Positions 1-7,284 of a stretch of 33,149 bases of DNA are shown here, piece by piece (positions within the stretch are counted from its first letter, which is position 1; each line of letters begins with the position of its first letter). The stretch comes from Prolixibacteraceae bacterium (GTDB taxonomy: Bacteria; Bacteroidota; Bacteroidia; Bacteroidales; Prolixibacteraceae), in contig JANXYV010000017.1 in assembly GCA_025355875.1 (NCBI GenBank), positions 1 through 33,149 on the forward strand, read 5' to 3'. The notes under the pieces were generated by a model. It did no database searches and was not told the DNA's origin. It saw nothing but the letters and a program-made list of their open reading frames with translations. The translations under genes and the position numbers were made by a program.

Positions 1-111
1 GTTGCCCCCCAGCAGAGCCCTTCTCCGCTTGACCAGACTAACCAAAGATAAAACAGGAACAACAAAAAAGTAAATTGAGTTATTAACAACCAAGTTGTCA
101 GTTCTATCTTT

Positions 112-140
112 TTTGTCACCTATATTTATGAAATGACAAA
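112..140. promoter_or_regulatory. Inverted repeat upstream of xseB (possible operator)
   Basis: TTTGTCA at 112-118 is the exact reverse complement of TGACAAA at 134-140, separated by 15 nt. The position 40 nt upstream of xseB would suit an operator or part of a terminator of the gene to the left, but there is no T-tract directly after it. The role is not known. Confidence 0.3.
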
Positions 141-147
141 CCCGGAA

Positions 148-178
148 CTTTGAACTTGAAACTTGAAACTTGAAATAA
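148..178. repeat. Short tandem word repeat (ACTTGAA)
   Basis: The sequence repeats a 7-10 nt word (ACTTTGAACTTGAAACTTGAAACTTGAAA) about four times just before the xseB start. It is a low-complexity intergenic repeat of a kind that recurs with different words elsewhere in the window (388-419, 450-472, 29555-29577, 31643-31678). Confidence 0.6.
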
Positions 179-179
179 T

Positions 180-380
180 ATGGCAACGAAAAAAGCAACT
201 TACAAGGAAGCAATCACAGAGATTGAAGAAATCCTGGAAAAGATTGAAAACGAAGAACTGGATGTGGATGAACTGGCAGAACAAGTCAGCCGCGTTTCAG
301 TATTAATCACCATCTGCAAAGACAAACTTCACAAAACGGAGGCAGAGGTGGAGAAGATATTGAAGGAGATGAACCAGTAA
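180..380 (+). CDS. xseB: Exodeoxyribonuclease VII small subunit
   Basis: A 66-residue acidic/basic helical protein matching the XseB family in length and pattern: an N-terminal TYKEAITEIEEILEKIE helix, the ELDVDELAEQVSRV turn and second helix, and a C-terminal KLHKTEAEVEKIL helix. XseB coats the XseA catalytic subunit to form exonuclease VII, which degrades single-stranded DNA in the cytoplasm during mismatch repair and recombination. The partner xseA is often directly upstream; here 179 nt precede the gene and no xseA end can be recognised, so the partner may lie elsewhere or further upstream. The ATG start follows a short tandem word repeat (about 150-177) with no clear Shine-Dalgarno sequence, as is common in Bacteroidota. 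The identification is family-level but the length and pattern fit well. Confidence 0.88.
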   Translation: MATKKATYKEAITEIEEILEKIENEELDVDELAEQVSRVSVLITICKDKLHKTEAEVEKILKEMNQ

Positions 381-387
381 AAGTTTC

Positions 388-472
388 AGTCACAGTTGCC
401 AGTCGCAGTTGCCAGTTGTATACCATCAACACAAAGTAAGCCACTGAGACTGATTACTGGGACTGATCACTT
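388..472. repeat. Two intergenic word repeats between xseB and the TonB receptor
   Basis: 388-419 repeats CAGTTGCCAGT/CAGTCGC words; 447-472 repeats ACTGA-type words (ACTGAGACTGATTACTGG and ACTGATCACT). They sit between two convergent genes. No terminator hairpin is obvious here. Confidence 0.5.
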
Positions 473-483
473 TCTCTTTTATC

Positions 484-2928
484 TTAAAACTTGATATTCA
501 TCCCGGCCATGAAATTGATTCCGGCCTGAGGGAAATAACCGTCCATAGCATAACGCTGACCAACAAGCATATAGGAATACACCCAGGCATTATTCTCATA
601 TTTGGTGTCGAACAGATTATTCAGCATCAGGTGCAAGTTCAGTTCTTTGGCAAATTTTTGTGGAACCTGGTAGGTCAATTTCAGGTTGTTCAGAAAATAG
701 GAGCTCAGCTTTCTATCGTTGTTCGAAGAGTTGTCGATATACTGTTTGCTCACCGAGTACGATTGCAGGGCCATGTTCAGGCCTTTTACCGCCATCCAGC
801 TCAACTGACTATTGGCAATCATTTCAGGAGAAAATGACAGATCGGTGGTTCCCAGTTTATTGGTAATTTGTCCGCCCGTGTCCCAGTCATCAACCGACTC
901 GATATAATCCTTGATTTTGTTTTTGCTGAAAGTCAGGTTGACATCCCAATTCAAGGTTTCAGTCAGCTTCATTCCGGCCATCAATTCCAATCCGGCACGG
1001 TAACTCTGGTCGACATTGGTCATGATAGGAGCGCCCACATCGTTGATTTGTCCGGTCAGAATCAGTTGGTTCTGGTAGACCATGTAATAGGCGTTCACAT
1101 TGAAAGCCAGCAGGTTGTTTTTGAGTTTATAGCCCAGTTCAAAGTCGTTCAGGGTTTCAAAAGTCGGCTGTTTTCCATGGGGGTCGGCATCCACATAATT
1201 ATCGCGGTTGGGTTCGCGGTTGGCCCGTGCAAAATTGGCGTACAGGTTTTGATGTTCATTCAGTTGGTAATAGATTCCCAGCTTCGGATTGAAGAAATTG
1301 AAATGATGCACCTGAGTCAGCACGCGCTGGTTTTGGTCGGTTCCATCAATTTCATGGTCAATTTTGCGGTACTGAACATCGGCCAGCATATTGAACTGTT
1401 CTGACAGTTTGAAATTGTATTTGGCAAACAGGTTCAGGTCTTTTTTCAGGCCGGTTCCACGATACCAATCGTGATTGATTTCAGAATTTCCAGCCGTGCG
1501 CGCCCAAATTACATTTCCGAAATTATTACCGTCGTAAGTGTTGTACCCGCCGCCCAAAGTCAATTCTCCGGTTTCCTTTTTGCGGTTGAGCGAAAAGGTC
1601 ATTCCGTAGAAACCGTTGTCGAGCCATTTCCGGCGGATCAGATCCGAATTGGTGATGGTCACTCCACCAACTTCCGGTGGGGTAATCAGGTAATCAGCCA
1701 GCTTCTGATCTTCCTTGTATTCTTCGTAATAGCCTTTCCCTTTGGTGTAAAACAGACTGGCATTCAGATTTACTGATTCGTCAAACTGATGCGAAAACAA
1801 CAGTTGATAATGATCCTGCTGATAATGATCGACCTGATTTTCGTAGGTAAAAAGATTGTAAGTCCGGCTGTTCGAGGCCATCATTTCGTCCACCTGTTTC
1901 TGGGTGTACAAGCCATGATCGGCATAGCGCTGCATTCCAGCCAGATCGTTGTTCAGGCGAACCGAGGGCACCCCATTCCATGCCTGATAGGTTTCTTCCA
2001 GTCCTGAAAAAATATTCAGTTTCAGGATTGAATTTTCGGTAAAATATCCTCCGGAAACAAAAAACGATTTCAGATCGGAATTTGCCCGGTCGATAAAACC
2101 ATCGGAACTAATCTTGGATAGCCGGGCATCGAAGGCGAATTTATCTTTGATCAAACCTGAACTTACGCCAATCGTATTTTTCACTGTGCCGAACGAACCG
2201 GCCGATGAGGAATATTCGGCCGAAGCATCTTTGTTAATGGTGGTCGTTTGCAGATTGATGCTCGCGCCAAATGCTGCAGCACCATTACTGGAAGTTCCTA
2301 CCCCACGCTGTACCTGAATATTGTCGGTCGAGGAAGCCAGATCGGGCACATCAACCCACCAGGTTCCGTGCGTCTCGGCATCGTTCATCGGGATTCCGTT
2401 CACCGTTACGTTAATCCGGTTCATGTCGGTTCCCCGAATCCGGAAATAGGTATATCCAACTCCGTTTCCTGCATCCGAAGTAGCCACAAAAGACGGGGTC
2501 AGGCTGAGCAGATAAGGAATATCCTGTCCCAAATTATTTTCCCTGATCTGCGATTTTTCGACGGTGGTATAAGCGACCGGCGTTTTTTCTTTCACGCGGC
2601 TGGCCGAAATCAGGACTTCTTCAGTCAGGATGGTGCTTTGCTTCAGCACGATTTTCATTTCCTGATCGCCTGAAATTTTCACTTCATGAGTTTGTTTTTC
2701 GTAGCCGATGTAAGAAACGGTAAGTTGGTAATTTCCAGCTTTCAGGTTTTTGAACTGAAACATTCCATTGGCATCAGACGCAGTTCGGACGAAACTGTTC
2801 GAAATCGTCAGGTTGGCGCCAGACAGAGACTCTCCCTCCTCGTTTCTTACCGAACCTTTCAGCGTAAACTGGGCTATTGCCAGATACACCGCGCATTGCA
2901 GTAGCAATGTCAAATAAATCCCTTTCAT
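484..2928 (-). CDS. TonB-dependent outer-membrane receptor, predicted thiamine/thiamine-precursor uptake
   Basis: An 814-residue protein with a signal peptide (residues 1-19, ending AIA), a carboxypeptidase-D regulatory-like beta-sandwich (about 22-105, KGSVRNEEGESLSGANL), a plug domain (about 110-225, with RIRGTDMNRINVTVNGIPMN and VQRGVGTSSNGAAAFG), and a beta-barrel ending in the aromatic residue Phe (NIKF), as needed for outer-membrane insertion. The family takes up siderophores, vitamins or glycans using TonB energy. The substrate here is inferred from the TPP riboswitch directly upstream (2981-3076): Bacteroidota TonB receptors under TPP riboswitches are assigned to thiamine uptake. No SusD partner and no thiamine biosynthesis gene is adjacent, which also favours vitamin rather than glycan uptake. 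The start ATG at 2926-2928 is supported by the signal peptide. The substrate is a prediction, the family is certain. Confidence 0.92.
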   Translation of the reverse strand: MKGIYLTLLLQCAVYLAIAQFTLKGSVRNEEGESLSGANLTISNSFVRTASDANGMFQFKNLKAGNYQLTVSYIGYEKQTHEVKISGDQEMKIVLKQSTILTEEVLISASRVKEKTPVAYTTVEKSQIRENNLGQDIPYLLSLTPSFVATSDAGNGVGYTYFRIRGTDMNRINVTVNGIPMNDAETHGTWWVDVPDLASSTDNIQVQRGVGTSSNGAAAFGASINLQTTTINKDASAEYSSSAGSFGTVKNTIGVSSGLIKDKFAFDARLSKISSDGFIDRANSDLKSFFVSGGYFTENSILKLNIFSGLEETYQAWNGVPSVRLNNDLAGMQRYADHGLYTQKQVDEMMASNSRTYNLFTYENQVDHYQQDHYQLLFSHQFDESVNLNASLFYTKGKGYYEEYKEDQKLADYLITPPEVGGVTITNSDLIRRKWLDNGFYGMTFSLNRKKETGELTLGGGYNTYDGNNFGNVIWARTAGNSEINHDWYRGTGLKKDLNLFAKYNFKLSEQFNMLADVQYRKIDHEIDGTDQNQRVLTQVHHFNFFNPKLGIYYQLNEHQNLYANFARANREPNRDNYVDADPHGKQPTFETLNDFELGYKLKNNLLAFNVNAYYMVYQNQLILTGQINDVGAPIMTNVDQSYRAGLELMAGMKLTETLNWDVNLTFSKNKIKDYIESVDDWDTGGQITNKLGTTDLSFSPEMIANSQLSWMAVKGLNMALQSYSVSKQYIDNSSNNDRKLSSYFLNNLKLTYQVPQKFAKELNLHLMLNNLFDTKYENNAWVYSYMLVGQRYAMDGYFPQAGINFMAGMNIKF

Positions 2929-2980
2929 TCTTGTTTTTTAAATGGTTAATACATAACCAATGAGGCAAGTAATTCCCTTT

Positions 2981-3076
2981 CGCCATCCCTTCGCCGGCAT
3001 TATCCGTATCAGGTTCGGTGGGTGTGATCTCAGCCTGTAATTACCCCGTCTTTCGGCGGGAAGGCACCCCATTGCG
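2981..3076 (-). ncRNA. TPP riboswitch (THI element)
   Basis: Read on the minus strand, the conserved TPP aptamer elements appear in order: GGGGTGCC, a variable hairpin (CCCGCCGAAAGACGGG), GGCTGAGAT, ACCC, GAACCTGAT, GGATAATGCCGGCGAAGGGA. The closing P1 stem pairs CGCAAT with ATGGCG with one mismatch. It lies 52 nt upstream of the TonB receptor start. The stretch from 2929 to 2980 has only a weak hairpin (GGTTA/TAACC) and no T-tract, so control is more likely at translation or by another mechanism than by a simple intrinsic terminator. Confidence 0.96.
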
Positions 3077-3089
3077 TAAATTGATGGGG

Positions 3090-3120
3090 CAAAAATAGGT
3101 TTTTAAGTATCGGGTTCAAA
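3090..3120 (-). promoter_or_regulatory. Bacteroidota-type promoter for the riboswitch and TonB receptor
   Basis: On the minus strand a -33 TTTG (3117-3120) and a -7 TATTTTTG (3090-3097, consensus TAnnTTTG) are separated by exactly 19 nt, an almost ideal match to the Bacteroidota housekeeping promoter. The predicted transcript would start at about 3083, just ahead of the aptamer. Confidence 0.8.
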
Positions 3121-3134
3121 CATTTTCGGAAAAA

Positions 3135-3230
3135 ATGTCATTTCTGACGGACTGATATCAGAAAAAATGACTTCAAAAATGACATTATGACATTAATAAT
3201 CAGTCATATATCGTTTGGTATCGGGTTTGA
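3135..3230 (+). promoter_or_regulatory. Candidate control region of hsp20: TGAC repeats and a sigma-54-like element
   Basis: Upstream of hsp20 are repeated TGAC words: ATGTCA at 3135-3140, TGAC at 3145-3148, ATGAC at 3167-3171, and a perfect tandem octamer ATGACATT at 3179-3186 and 3187-3194. They are followed by TTGG-N8-TTGA (3215-3230), which has the GG/TTG spacing of a -24/-12 sigma-54 promoter but with GA in place of the usual GC. This is suggestive of an activator binding cluster plus a weak RpoN promoter; it is not a confident call. Confidence 0.3.
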
Positions 3231-3293
3231 AAAAGTGCTTCCGAAAACAAAAAGGAACAAAAATGTATAACTTAAAAAATGGAGGATTAAACT

Positions 3294-3725
3294 ATGTTAC
3301 CTGTATTTAGAAACAGAAATTTACCGGATTTATTCGACGAGTTTTTTAATTCAAATTTACTTCCGAATTTCGTCGAAGAAGGAGCTTGGAAATCGACTCC
3401 AGCTGTAAACATTTACGAAAACAACGAAAAGTTCGAAATTGAAGTTGCAGCTCCCGGCCTCGAAAAAGAAGATTTCAAAATTGATCTTAAAAATGACCAT
3501 CTGATTGTTTATTCCGAAAAGAAAGACAAAAAAGAGGAAAAAGAAAAAGGAAAAGTGGTCCGTTCTGAATTCAGGTATTCGACGTTCCAGCGCTCGTTTG
3601 CTATGCCGCATGAAGTAGATGCATCAGCGATCAAGGCCAATCACAAAAATGGTGTTTTGACTGTTGAACTTCCGAAGAAAGCTGAATTCAAGGAAAACTG
3701 GTCGCGTCAGATCGAGATTCAGTAA
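3294..3725 (+). CDS. Small heat-shock protein, Hsp20/alpha-crystallin family
   Basis: A 143-residue ATP-independent holdase chaperone that binds unfolding proteins in the cytoplasm. A short N-terminal arm (1-34, LPDLFDEFFNSN) precedes the alpha-crystallin domain (about 35-135), which opens with TPAVNIYENNEKFEIEVAAPGLEKED in the usual pattern and carries the diagnostic A-x-x-x-NGVLTVELPK motif near residue 120. It ends in IEIQ, the I-x-I tail motif used for oligomer assembly. A highly charged stretch (KKDKKEEKEKGK) lies in the loop region. Unusually for this phylum there is a good ribosome-binding site (GGAGG, about 10 nt before the ATG), in keeping with a gene that must be strongly expressed on stress. 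It is monocistronic and ends at the hairpin terminator at 3747-3779. Confidence 0.95.
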   Translation: MLPVFRNRNLPDLFDEFFNSNLLPNFVEEGAWKSTPAVNIYENNEKFEIEVAAPGLEKEDFKIDLKNDHLIVYSEKKDKKEEKEKGKVVRSEFRYSTFQRSFAMPHEVDASAIKANHKNGVLTVELPKKAEFKENWSRQIEIQ

Positions 3726-3746
3726 GCATTGAATGGCTCTAATTTG

Positions 3747-3779
3747 AAAAGGATTGTACCTTCCGGTGCAATCCTTTTT
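3747..3779 (+). terminator. Intrinsic terminator after hsp20
   Basis: A 14-bp stem (AAAAGGATTGTACC paired with GGTGCAATCCTTTT, one G-T pair) around a TTCC loop, running into a T-tract. The A-rich left side means it may also work for the opposite strand, but cdd ends slightly beyond it. Confidence 0.88.
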
Positions 3780-3804
3780 CTATATAGGTCTCTGATTCGT
3801 AACA

Positions 3805-4314
3805 CTATTCCCTTCCGGTGGAGGGGTTAGGGGAGGCCAGGTCTTTCTTGGAAAAACTCAAAGGCAGCAAGATTTCCACACCATTCAATACTAAAATCGA
3901 ATCCTGCCCATCCAGAATGACGCGGATCGGATGATTAAACCGCATTTCAGCTTCAGCCATGACTTGCCGGCAAGAGCCGCATGGTTTTACCGGTTCACTC
4001 ACCAGAATTCCATCATTGGCAGCTGATACGGCGATTGTTTTCACTTCCGAATCAGGATAATTGGCGTTGGCATAAAACAAAGCAACCCTTTCGGCACACA
4101 AACCTGATGGATAGGCTGAATTTTCCTGGTTATTCCCGGTAATGATTTGCCCGTTGCCCAATAAAACTGCCGCCCCAACATGGAATCCGGAATATGGCGC
4201 GTAAGCCCAGGCAGTTATTTTTCTGGCTTCCTGAATCAACAACTGATCATTTTCAGGCAGTTCGCCGATAGATTGGAATTCGTATATTAAAAACCGGATT
4301 TCAGTCGTTTTCAT
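3805..4314 (-). CDS. cdd: Cytidine deaminase
   Basis: A zinc-dependent enzyme that hydrolyses cytidine and deoxycytidine to uridine in pyrimidine salvage. With the ATG at 4312-4314 it has 169 residues. The substrate loop FHVGAA (44-49) is followed by the zinc/catalytic site: Cys73 and Glu75 in GLCAERVA, and Cys112 and Cys115 in PCGSCRQ. All three zinc cysteines and the proton-shuttling Glu are present. An upstream in-frame ATG at 4339-4341 would add nine residues (MYFWEKSIK) and is judged less likely. The C-terminus (LASPNPSTGRE) is encoded by a C/T-rich interspersed-repeat-like sequence at about 3808-3840 rather than by family-conserved sequence, which makes the protein longer than typical ~130-150-residue homologues. 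Confidence 0.93.
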   Translation of the reverse strand: MKTTEIRFLIYEFQSIGELPENDQLLIQEARKITAWAYAPYSGFHVGAAVLLGNGQIITGNNQENSAYPSGLCAERVALFYANANYPDSEVKTIAVSAANDGILVSEPVKPCGSCRQVMAEAEMRFNHPIRVILDGQDSILVLNGVEILLPLSFSKKDLASPNPSTGRE

Positions 4315-4361
4315 TTTGATCGATTTTTCCCAAAAGTACATTAATACTTGTTACATGACAA

Positions 4362-4393
4362 TTGCGATAGCAAACAACATTTTCTTATTTTTG
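4362..4393 (+). promoter_or_regulatory. Bacteroidota-type promoter for the LysM glucosaminidase gene
   Basis: A TTGC at 4362-4365 and TATTTTTG at 4386-4393 (consensus TAnnTTTG) are 20 nt apart. Transcription would start near 4400, giving a leader of roughly 14 nt before the ATG at 4414. This also argues against the upstream TTG codon at 4348 as the start. Confidence 0.7.
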
Positions 4394-4413
4394 CCACATA
4401 CCAAACAAGAGTT

Positions 4414-5370
4414 ATGCTAAAGTACACCTTATTCGTCATTGTTCTTTTTGCTTTTTCGAGTACGTTCGCTCAGAGGATTCAAATTTCAAGGGAAGAATAT
4501 ATTCAGAAATACTATAAACTGGCGATTTCGGAGATGGAACGCAGCGGAATACCGGCCAGCATCATCCTGGCGCAGGGTTGCTGGGAATCGCAAAACGGGA
4601 ACAGCGTTCTGGCTACCGAAGGGAACAATCATTTCGGGATAAAATGTAAAGCCGACTGGACCGGAAAAAAAATCTACCACGACGACGATGCCAAACACGA
4701 GTGTTTTCGGAAATATGCCCATGCCGAAGCTTCGTATATGGATCATTCCAATTTCCTGATGGCCAGTAGCCGGTATAGTTTTCTCTTTCAGCTCGATCCG
4801 AAAGACTATTCAGGCTGGGCGTATGGCTTGAAAAAAGCGGGATATGCCACCGATCCGATTTATGCCGAACGACTCATCAAAATCATCGAGGATTTTAAAC
4901 TCTCGGTATATGACGAATATGGTGATAACCGTCAAATGGCTGCTATAAAACAGGAACCGGTTCCGATACAACCCAAAATCAGCCCTTCGACTTTAAGCAA
5001 AAGCAATGGGAAACGCAAAATCGAGATGCGCAACGGACTTCGGACTATTGTGGTGGTTGAAGGAGATACGTACCAAAGCCTCACCAAAGAACTGGGGCTG
5101 AAAGATTGGCAATTGTATACCTACAACGACTTTGCCAAAGGACGTCAGCCCCGGCCTAACGAAATTCTGTACCTGAGTTCAAAATATAAAAAGGCCAACA
5201 AAAACCACAAACAGCACGTTGCTGAAGAGGGAGATACCATGCATTATATTGCTCAGCGGTATGCCTTGAAATTAAAACCTTTGCTAAGAAGGAACCGGAT
5301 GAAACTGGGCGACGAACCCGCTGCCGGACAGATAATGTATCTTCGGAATAAAAGACCAAAAAACGGTTAG
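4414..5370 (+). CDS. Secreted N-acetylglucosaminidase with two LysM domains
   Basis: A 318-residue exported peptidoglycan hydrolase. The ATG at 4414 gives a typical signal peptide (MLKYTLFVIVLFAFSSTFAQ). The glucosaminidase (FlgJ/LytG-like) domain covers about residues 24-165, with the segment ASIILAQGCWESQNGNS holding the probable catalytic Glu and the following NNHFGIKC motif that is highly characteristic of this family. Two LysM repeats follow (about 207-250, VVVEGDTYQSLTKELGL, and about 270-312, VAEEGDTMHYIAQRYALK), which bind the glycan chains. It most likely trims peptidoglycan in the periplasm during growth or division. It has its own promoter and ends at a long bidirectional terminator. 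An in-frame TTG at 4348 would extend the protein by 22 residues but lies upstream of the promoter. Confidence 0.92.
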   Translation: MLKYTLFVIVLFAFSSTFAQRIQISREEYIQKYYKLAISEMERSGIPASIILAQGCWESQNGNSVLATEGNNHFGIKCKADWTGKKIYHDDDAKHECFRKYAHAEASYMDHSNFLMASSRYSFLFQLDPKDYSGWAYGLKKAGYATDPIYAERLIKIIEDFKLSVYDEYGDNRQMAAIKQEPVPIQPKISPSTLSKSNGKRKIEMRNGLRTIVVVEGDTYQSLTKELGLKDWQLYTYNDFAKGRQPRPNEILYLSSKYKKANKNHKQHVAEEGDTMHYIAQRYALKLKPLLRRNRMKLGDEPAAGQIMYLRNKRPKNG

Positions 5371-5385
5371 AAAAGAGGAAAAAGG

Positions 5386-5433
5386 AAAGAGGAATAAGGA
5401 AACAAACTTTCCTTATTCCTCTTTGTTGTTTTT
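5386..5433. terminator. Long bidirectional terminator between the glucosaminidase gene and gcvT
   Basis: A perfect 17-bp inverted repeat (5386-5402 and 5408-5424) with a CAAAC loop, followed on the plus strand by TTGTTGTTTTTT-type sequence. It separates two convergent genes and abuts the gcvT stop codon. Confidence 0.9.
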
Positions 5434-6521
5434 TAAACCAAGCTGATAAACGGCATCTTGACGATTTTTGCCTTGAGCATTTTCCCGCGGATATTCAGAT
5501 AAACTTCAGTACCAATGGCAGAATATGCTTTGTGGATGTATCCCATTCCAATTCCTTTGTTCAGAACCGGCGACATGGTTCCGGAGGTGACCCGGCCAAT
5601 CACATTTCCTTCCTGATCAGCCAATTCGTAGTCGTGGCGAGGTATTCCACGGTCAATCATTTCAAATCCGCGAAGTTTGCGTTCCACTCCTTCCTGCTTT
5701 TGCATCAGCAGAAAATCCTTATCGATGAAATCGTTGCCGTTGAATTTCGTGATCCAGCACAAACCAGCTTCGATGGGCGAAGTGCTGTCGTCAATATCGT
5801 TGCCATAAAGACAATAGCCCATTTCAAGGCGCAATGTGTCTCTGGCTGCCAAGCCGATGGGTTTGATGCCGAATTCTGCTCCGGCTTCAAAAATGGCTGT
5901 CCACAATTGCTCTGCAAATTCATTCCTGAAATAGAGTTCAAAGCCTCCCGACCCGGTATAACCGGTAGCCGAAATAATCACATCATCCACTCCACCGATT
6001 GCTCCGGTGGTAAAAGTATAGTATTTGATCACCGACAAATCAATGTTAGTCAGTTGCTGTAGTGTGGCTTCCGCCTTCGGTCCCTGAACCGCCAACTGGC
6101 TGATTTCATCCGAAGAGTTTTCAAGAATTGCACCATTCAGGTTTTGGGAAACCACCCAATTCCAGTCTTTTTCGATGTTGGATGCATTCACCACCAGCAT
6201 GTATTTCTCCGGAGAATAGTGATATACAAGCAGATCGTCGACAATTCCTCCCTTTCCGTTAGGGAAACAGGAATACTGCGCCTGTCCGATCGTCAGTTTC
6301 GAAACATCATTTGAAGTAACCCGTTGAACCAGTTCAAGTGCATTTGGTCCTTTCACCCAAAATTCGCCCATGTGCGAAACATCAAAAACCCCAACCGCTT
6401 CACGAACGGTCATGTGCTCGTCTTTGATTCCTGAATATTCAATGGGCATTTCAAAGCCGGCAAACTCCACCATTTTGGCGCCAAGCTGTTTGTGTATTGA
6501 ATTGAAAGCGGTGATTTTCAT
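5433..6521 (-). CDS. gcvT: Aminomethyltransferase, glycine cleavage system T protein
   Basis: A 362-residue folate enzyme that takes the aminomethyl group from lipoyl-H protein, releases ammonia and forms 5,10-methylene-tetrahydrofolate. The GCV_T fold is complete: [14 protein letters not shown] near the N-terminus, [14 protein letters not shown] (47-60), the folate-site [10 protein letters not shown] with Asp95/Asp96, [14 protein letters not shown] in the middle, [20 protein letters not shown], and the C-terminal barrel domain ([20 protein letters not shown]). Length is normal for the family. The gene stands alone in the window; gcvH and gcvP must be elsewhere. A Bacteroidota -7 box lies 26 nt upstream. 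Confidence 0.97.
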   Translation of the reverse strand: MKITAFNSIHKQLGAKMVEFAGFEMPIEYSGIKDEHMTVREAVGVFDVSHMGEFWVKGPNALELVQRVTSNDVSKLTIGQAQYSCFPNGKGGIVDDLLVYHYSPEKYMLVVNASNIEKDWNWVVSQNLNGAILENSSDEISQLAVQGPKAEATLQQLTNIDLSVIKYYTFTTGAIGGVDDVIISATGYTGSGGFELYFRNEFAEQLWTAIFEAGAEFGIKPIGLAARDTLRLEMGYCLYGNDIDDSTSPIEAGLCWITKFNGNDFIDKDFLLMQKQEGVERKLRGFEMIDRGIPRHDYELADQEGNVIGRVTSGTMSPVLNKGIGMGYIHKAYSAIGTEVYLNIRGKMLKAKIVKMPFISLV

Positions 6522-6546
6522 ATAGTTTTATCAGTTTCTTGGATGG

Positions 6547-6574
6547 CAAAAATAATTGAAAAGCCTTGTACAAA
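6547..6574 (-). promoter_or_regulatory. Probable gcvT promoter
   Basis: On the minus strand TATTTTTG (6547-6554) fits the -7 consensus, and a TTTG (6571-6574) lies upstream, but the spacing of 16 nt is shorter than the usual 19-21 nt. The -7 box is the more convincing half. Confidence 0.5.
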
Positions 6575-6734
6575 GCATGAAAAATATCATTCGGCAAAGA
6601 TATTCGAATAATTATTCATTCCTTGAATTAAAACCGGAAGAATAACCAATTACTTTTCAAATCCCGTTGACTGTTTCATTCCAAATATTTCCGTATAATT
6701 GTATTCAGTGAAAATTACCTCAAAAAAAACACCT

Positions 6735-7088
6735 ATGGCCGAAGCACGTTATACCAATTTGGATTATCTGAAAGAGATTACCGGCGGGGAACCCGAAATC
6801 ATGCAGGAGTTTATTCAGATGTTTTTTGATCAACTGATCGAATTCCGTACCGGGCTCACCGGAAACCTGGCCGATCAAAAGTGGAAAGAACTCGGAGAAT
6901 TGGCACACAAGGCCAAATCATCGGTAATGACATTTGGCATGAACGATCTTGGGCACCGGCTCAAAGAACTTCAGCTAAAAACCCAAAAACTGGAAGACAT
7001 TGAAAGTTATCCTGTTTATGTGGAAGAGTTTATGACTACAATCGCTCAGGCGGAGAATGAATTAAAAGAAGAAATGAGTAAACTGTAA
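6735..7088 (+). CDS. Stand-alone Hpt (histidine phosphotransfer) domain protein
   Basis: A 117-residue all-helical protein consisting of a single Hpt domain. The phosphorylatable histidine is His58 in ELAHKAKSSVMTFGM, matching the family pattern H-x-(L/A)-K-(G/A/S)-S-S. Such proteins relay phosphate between a hybrid histidine kinase receiver and a response regulator in the cytoplasm. No kinase or regulator lies next to it, so its partners are encoded elsewhere. The ATG at 6735 is preferred; in-frame TTG (6699) and GTG (6708) codons upstream would add a lysine-rich extension with no family support. It is followed by two tandem terminators. Confidence 0.88.
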   Translation: MAEARYTNLDYLKEITGGEPEIMQEFIQMFFDQLIEFRTGLTGNLADQKWKELGELAHKAKSSVMTFGMNDLGHRLKELQLKTQKLEDIESYPVYVEEFMTTIAQAENELKEEMSKL

Positions 7089-7110
7089 CTCGTTTCCATT
7101 TTTCAACCGC

Positions 7111-7155
7111 AAAACCCATAAACCCGGATCGAAGAGTTCATGGGTTTTGTTTTTA
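7111..7155 (+). terminator. Intrinsic terminator after the hpt gene
   Basis: AAAACCCAT-A-AAC (7111-7123) pairs with GTT-C-ATGGGTTTT (7136-7148), followed by GTTTTTAT. Confidence 0.85.
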
Positions 7156-7160
7156 TGGCT

Positions 7161-7189
7161 TTCGAAGTTTTGAACTTCGCATTTTTTTG
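7161..7189 (+). terminator. Second, smaller hairpin with T-tract after hpt
   Basis: CGAAGTT (7163-7169) pairs with AACTTCG (7173-7179) around a TTG loop, followed by seven Ts (7182-7188). It looks like a back-up terminator directly after the first. Confidence 0.6.
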
Positions 7190-7284
7190 ACATGCGTGAT
7201 TTAAAGTCGCTTCACTTTTCTCATTTTTAAAACTTTTCCGCTAATTTAACAGTCTTAAAATCATGCAAACCTAATCATCCAACC

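Noticed and set aside
1-75. Possible end of an upstream gene such as xseA
   Set aside because: Two frames stay open for 16 and 23 codons before a stop, but neither resembles an XseA C-terminus or any protein I recognise, so no call is made.
868-1404. A 178-codon open frame on the plus strand inside the TonB receptor gene
   Set aside because: It is antisense to a clearly coding receptor gene and has no recognisable domain; long antisense frames are expected in such genes.
5532-6062. A 176-codon open frame on the plus strand inside gcvT
   Set aside because: It lies antisense to gcvT, which has full family conservation, and the translation has no family features.
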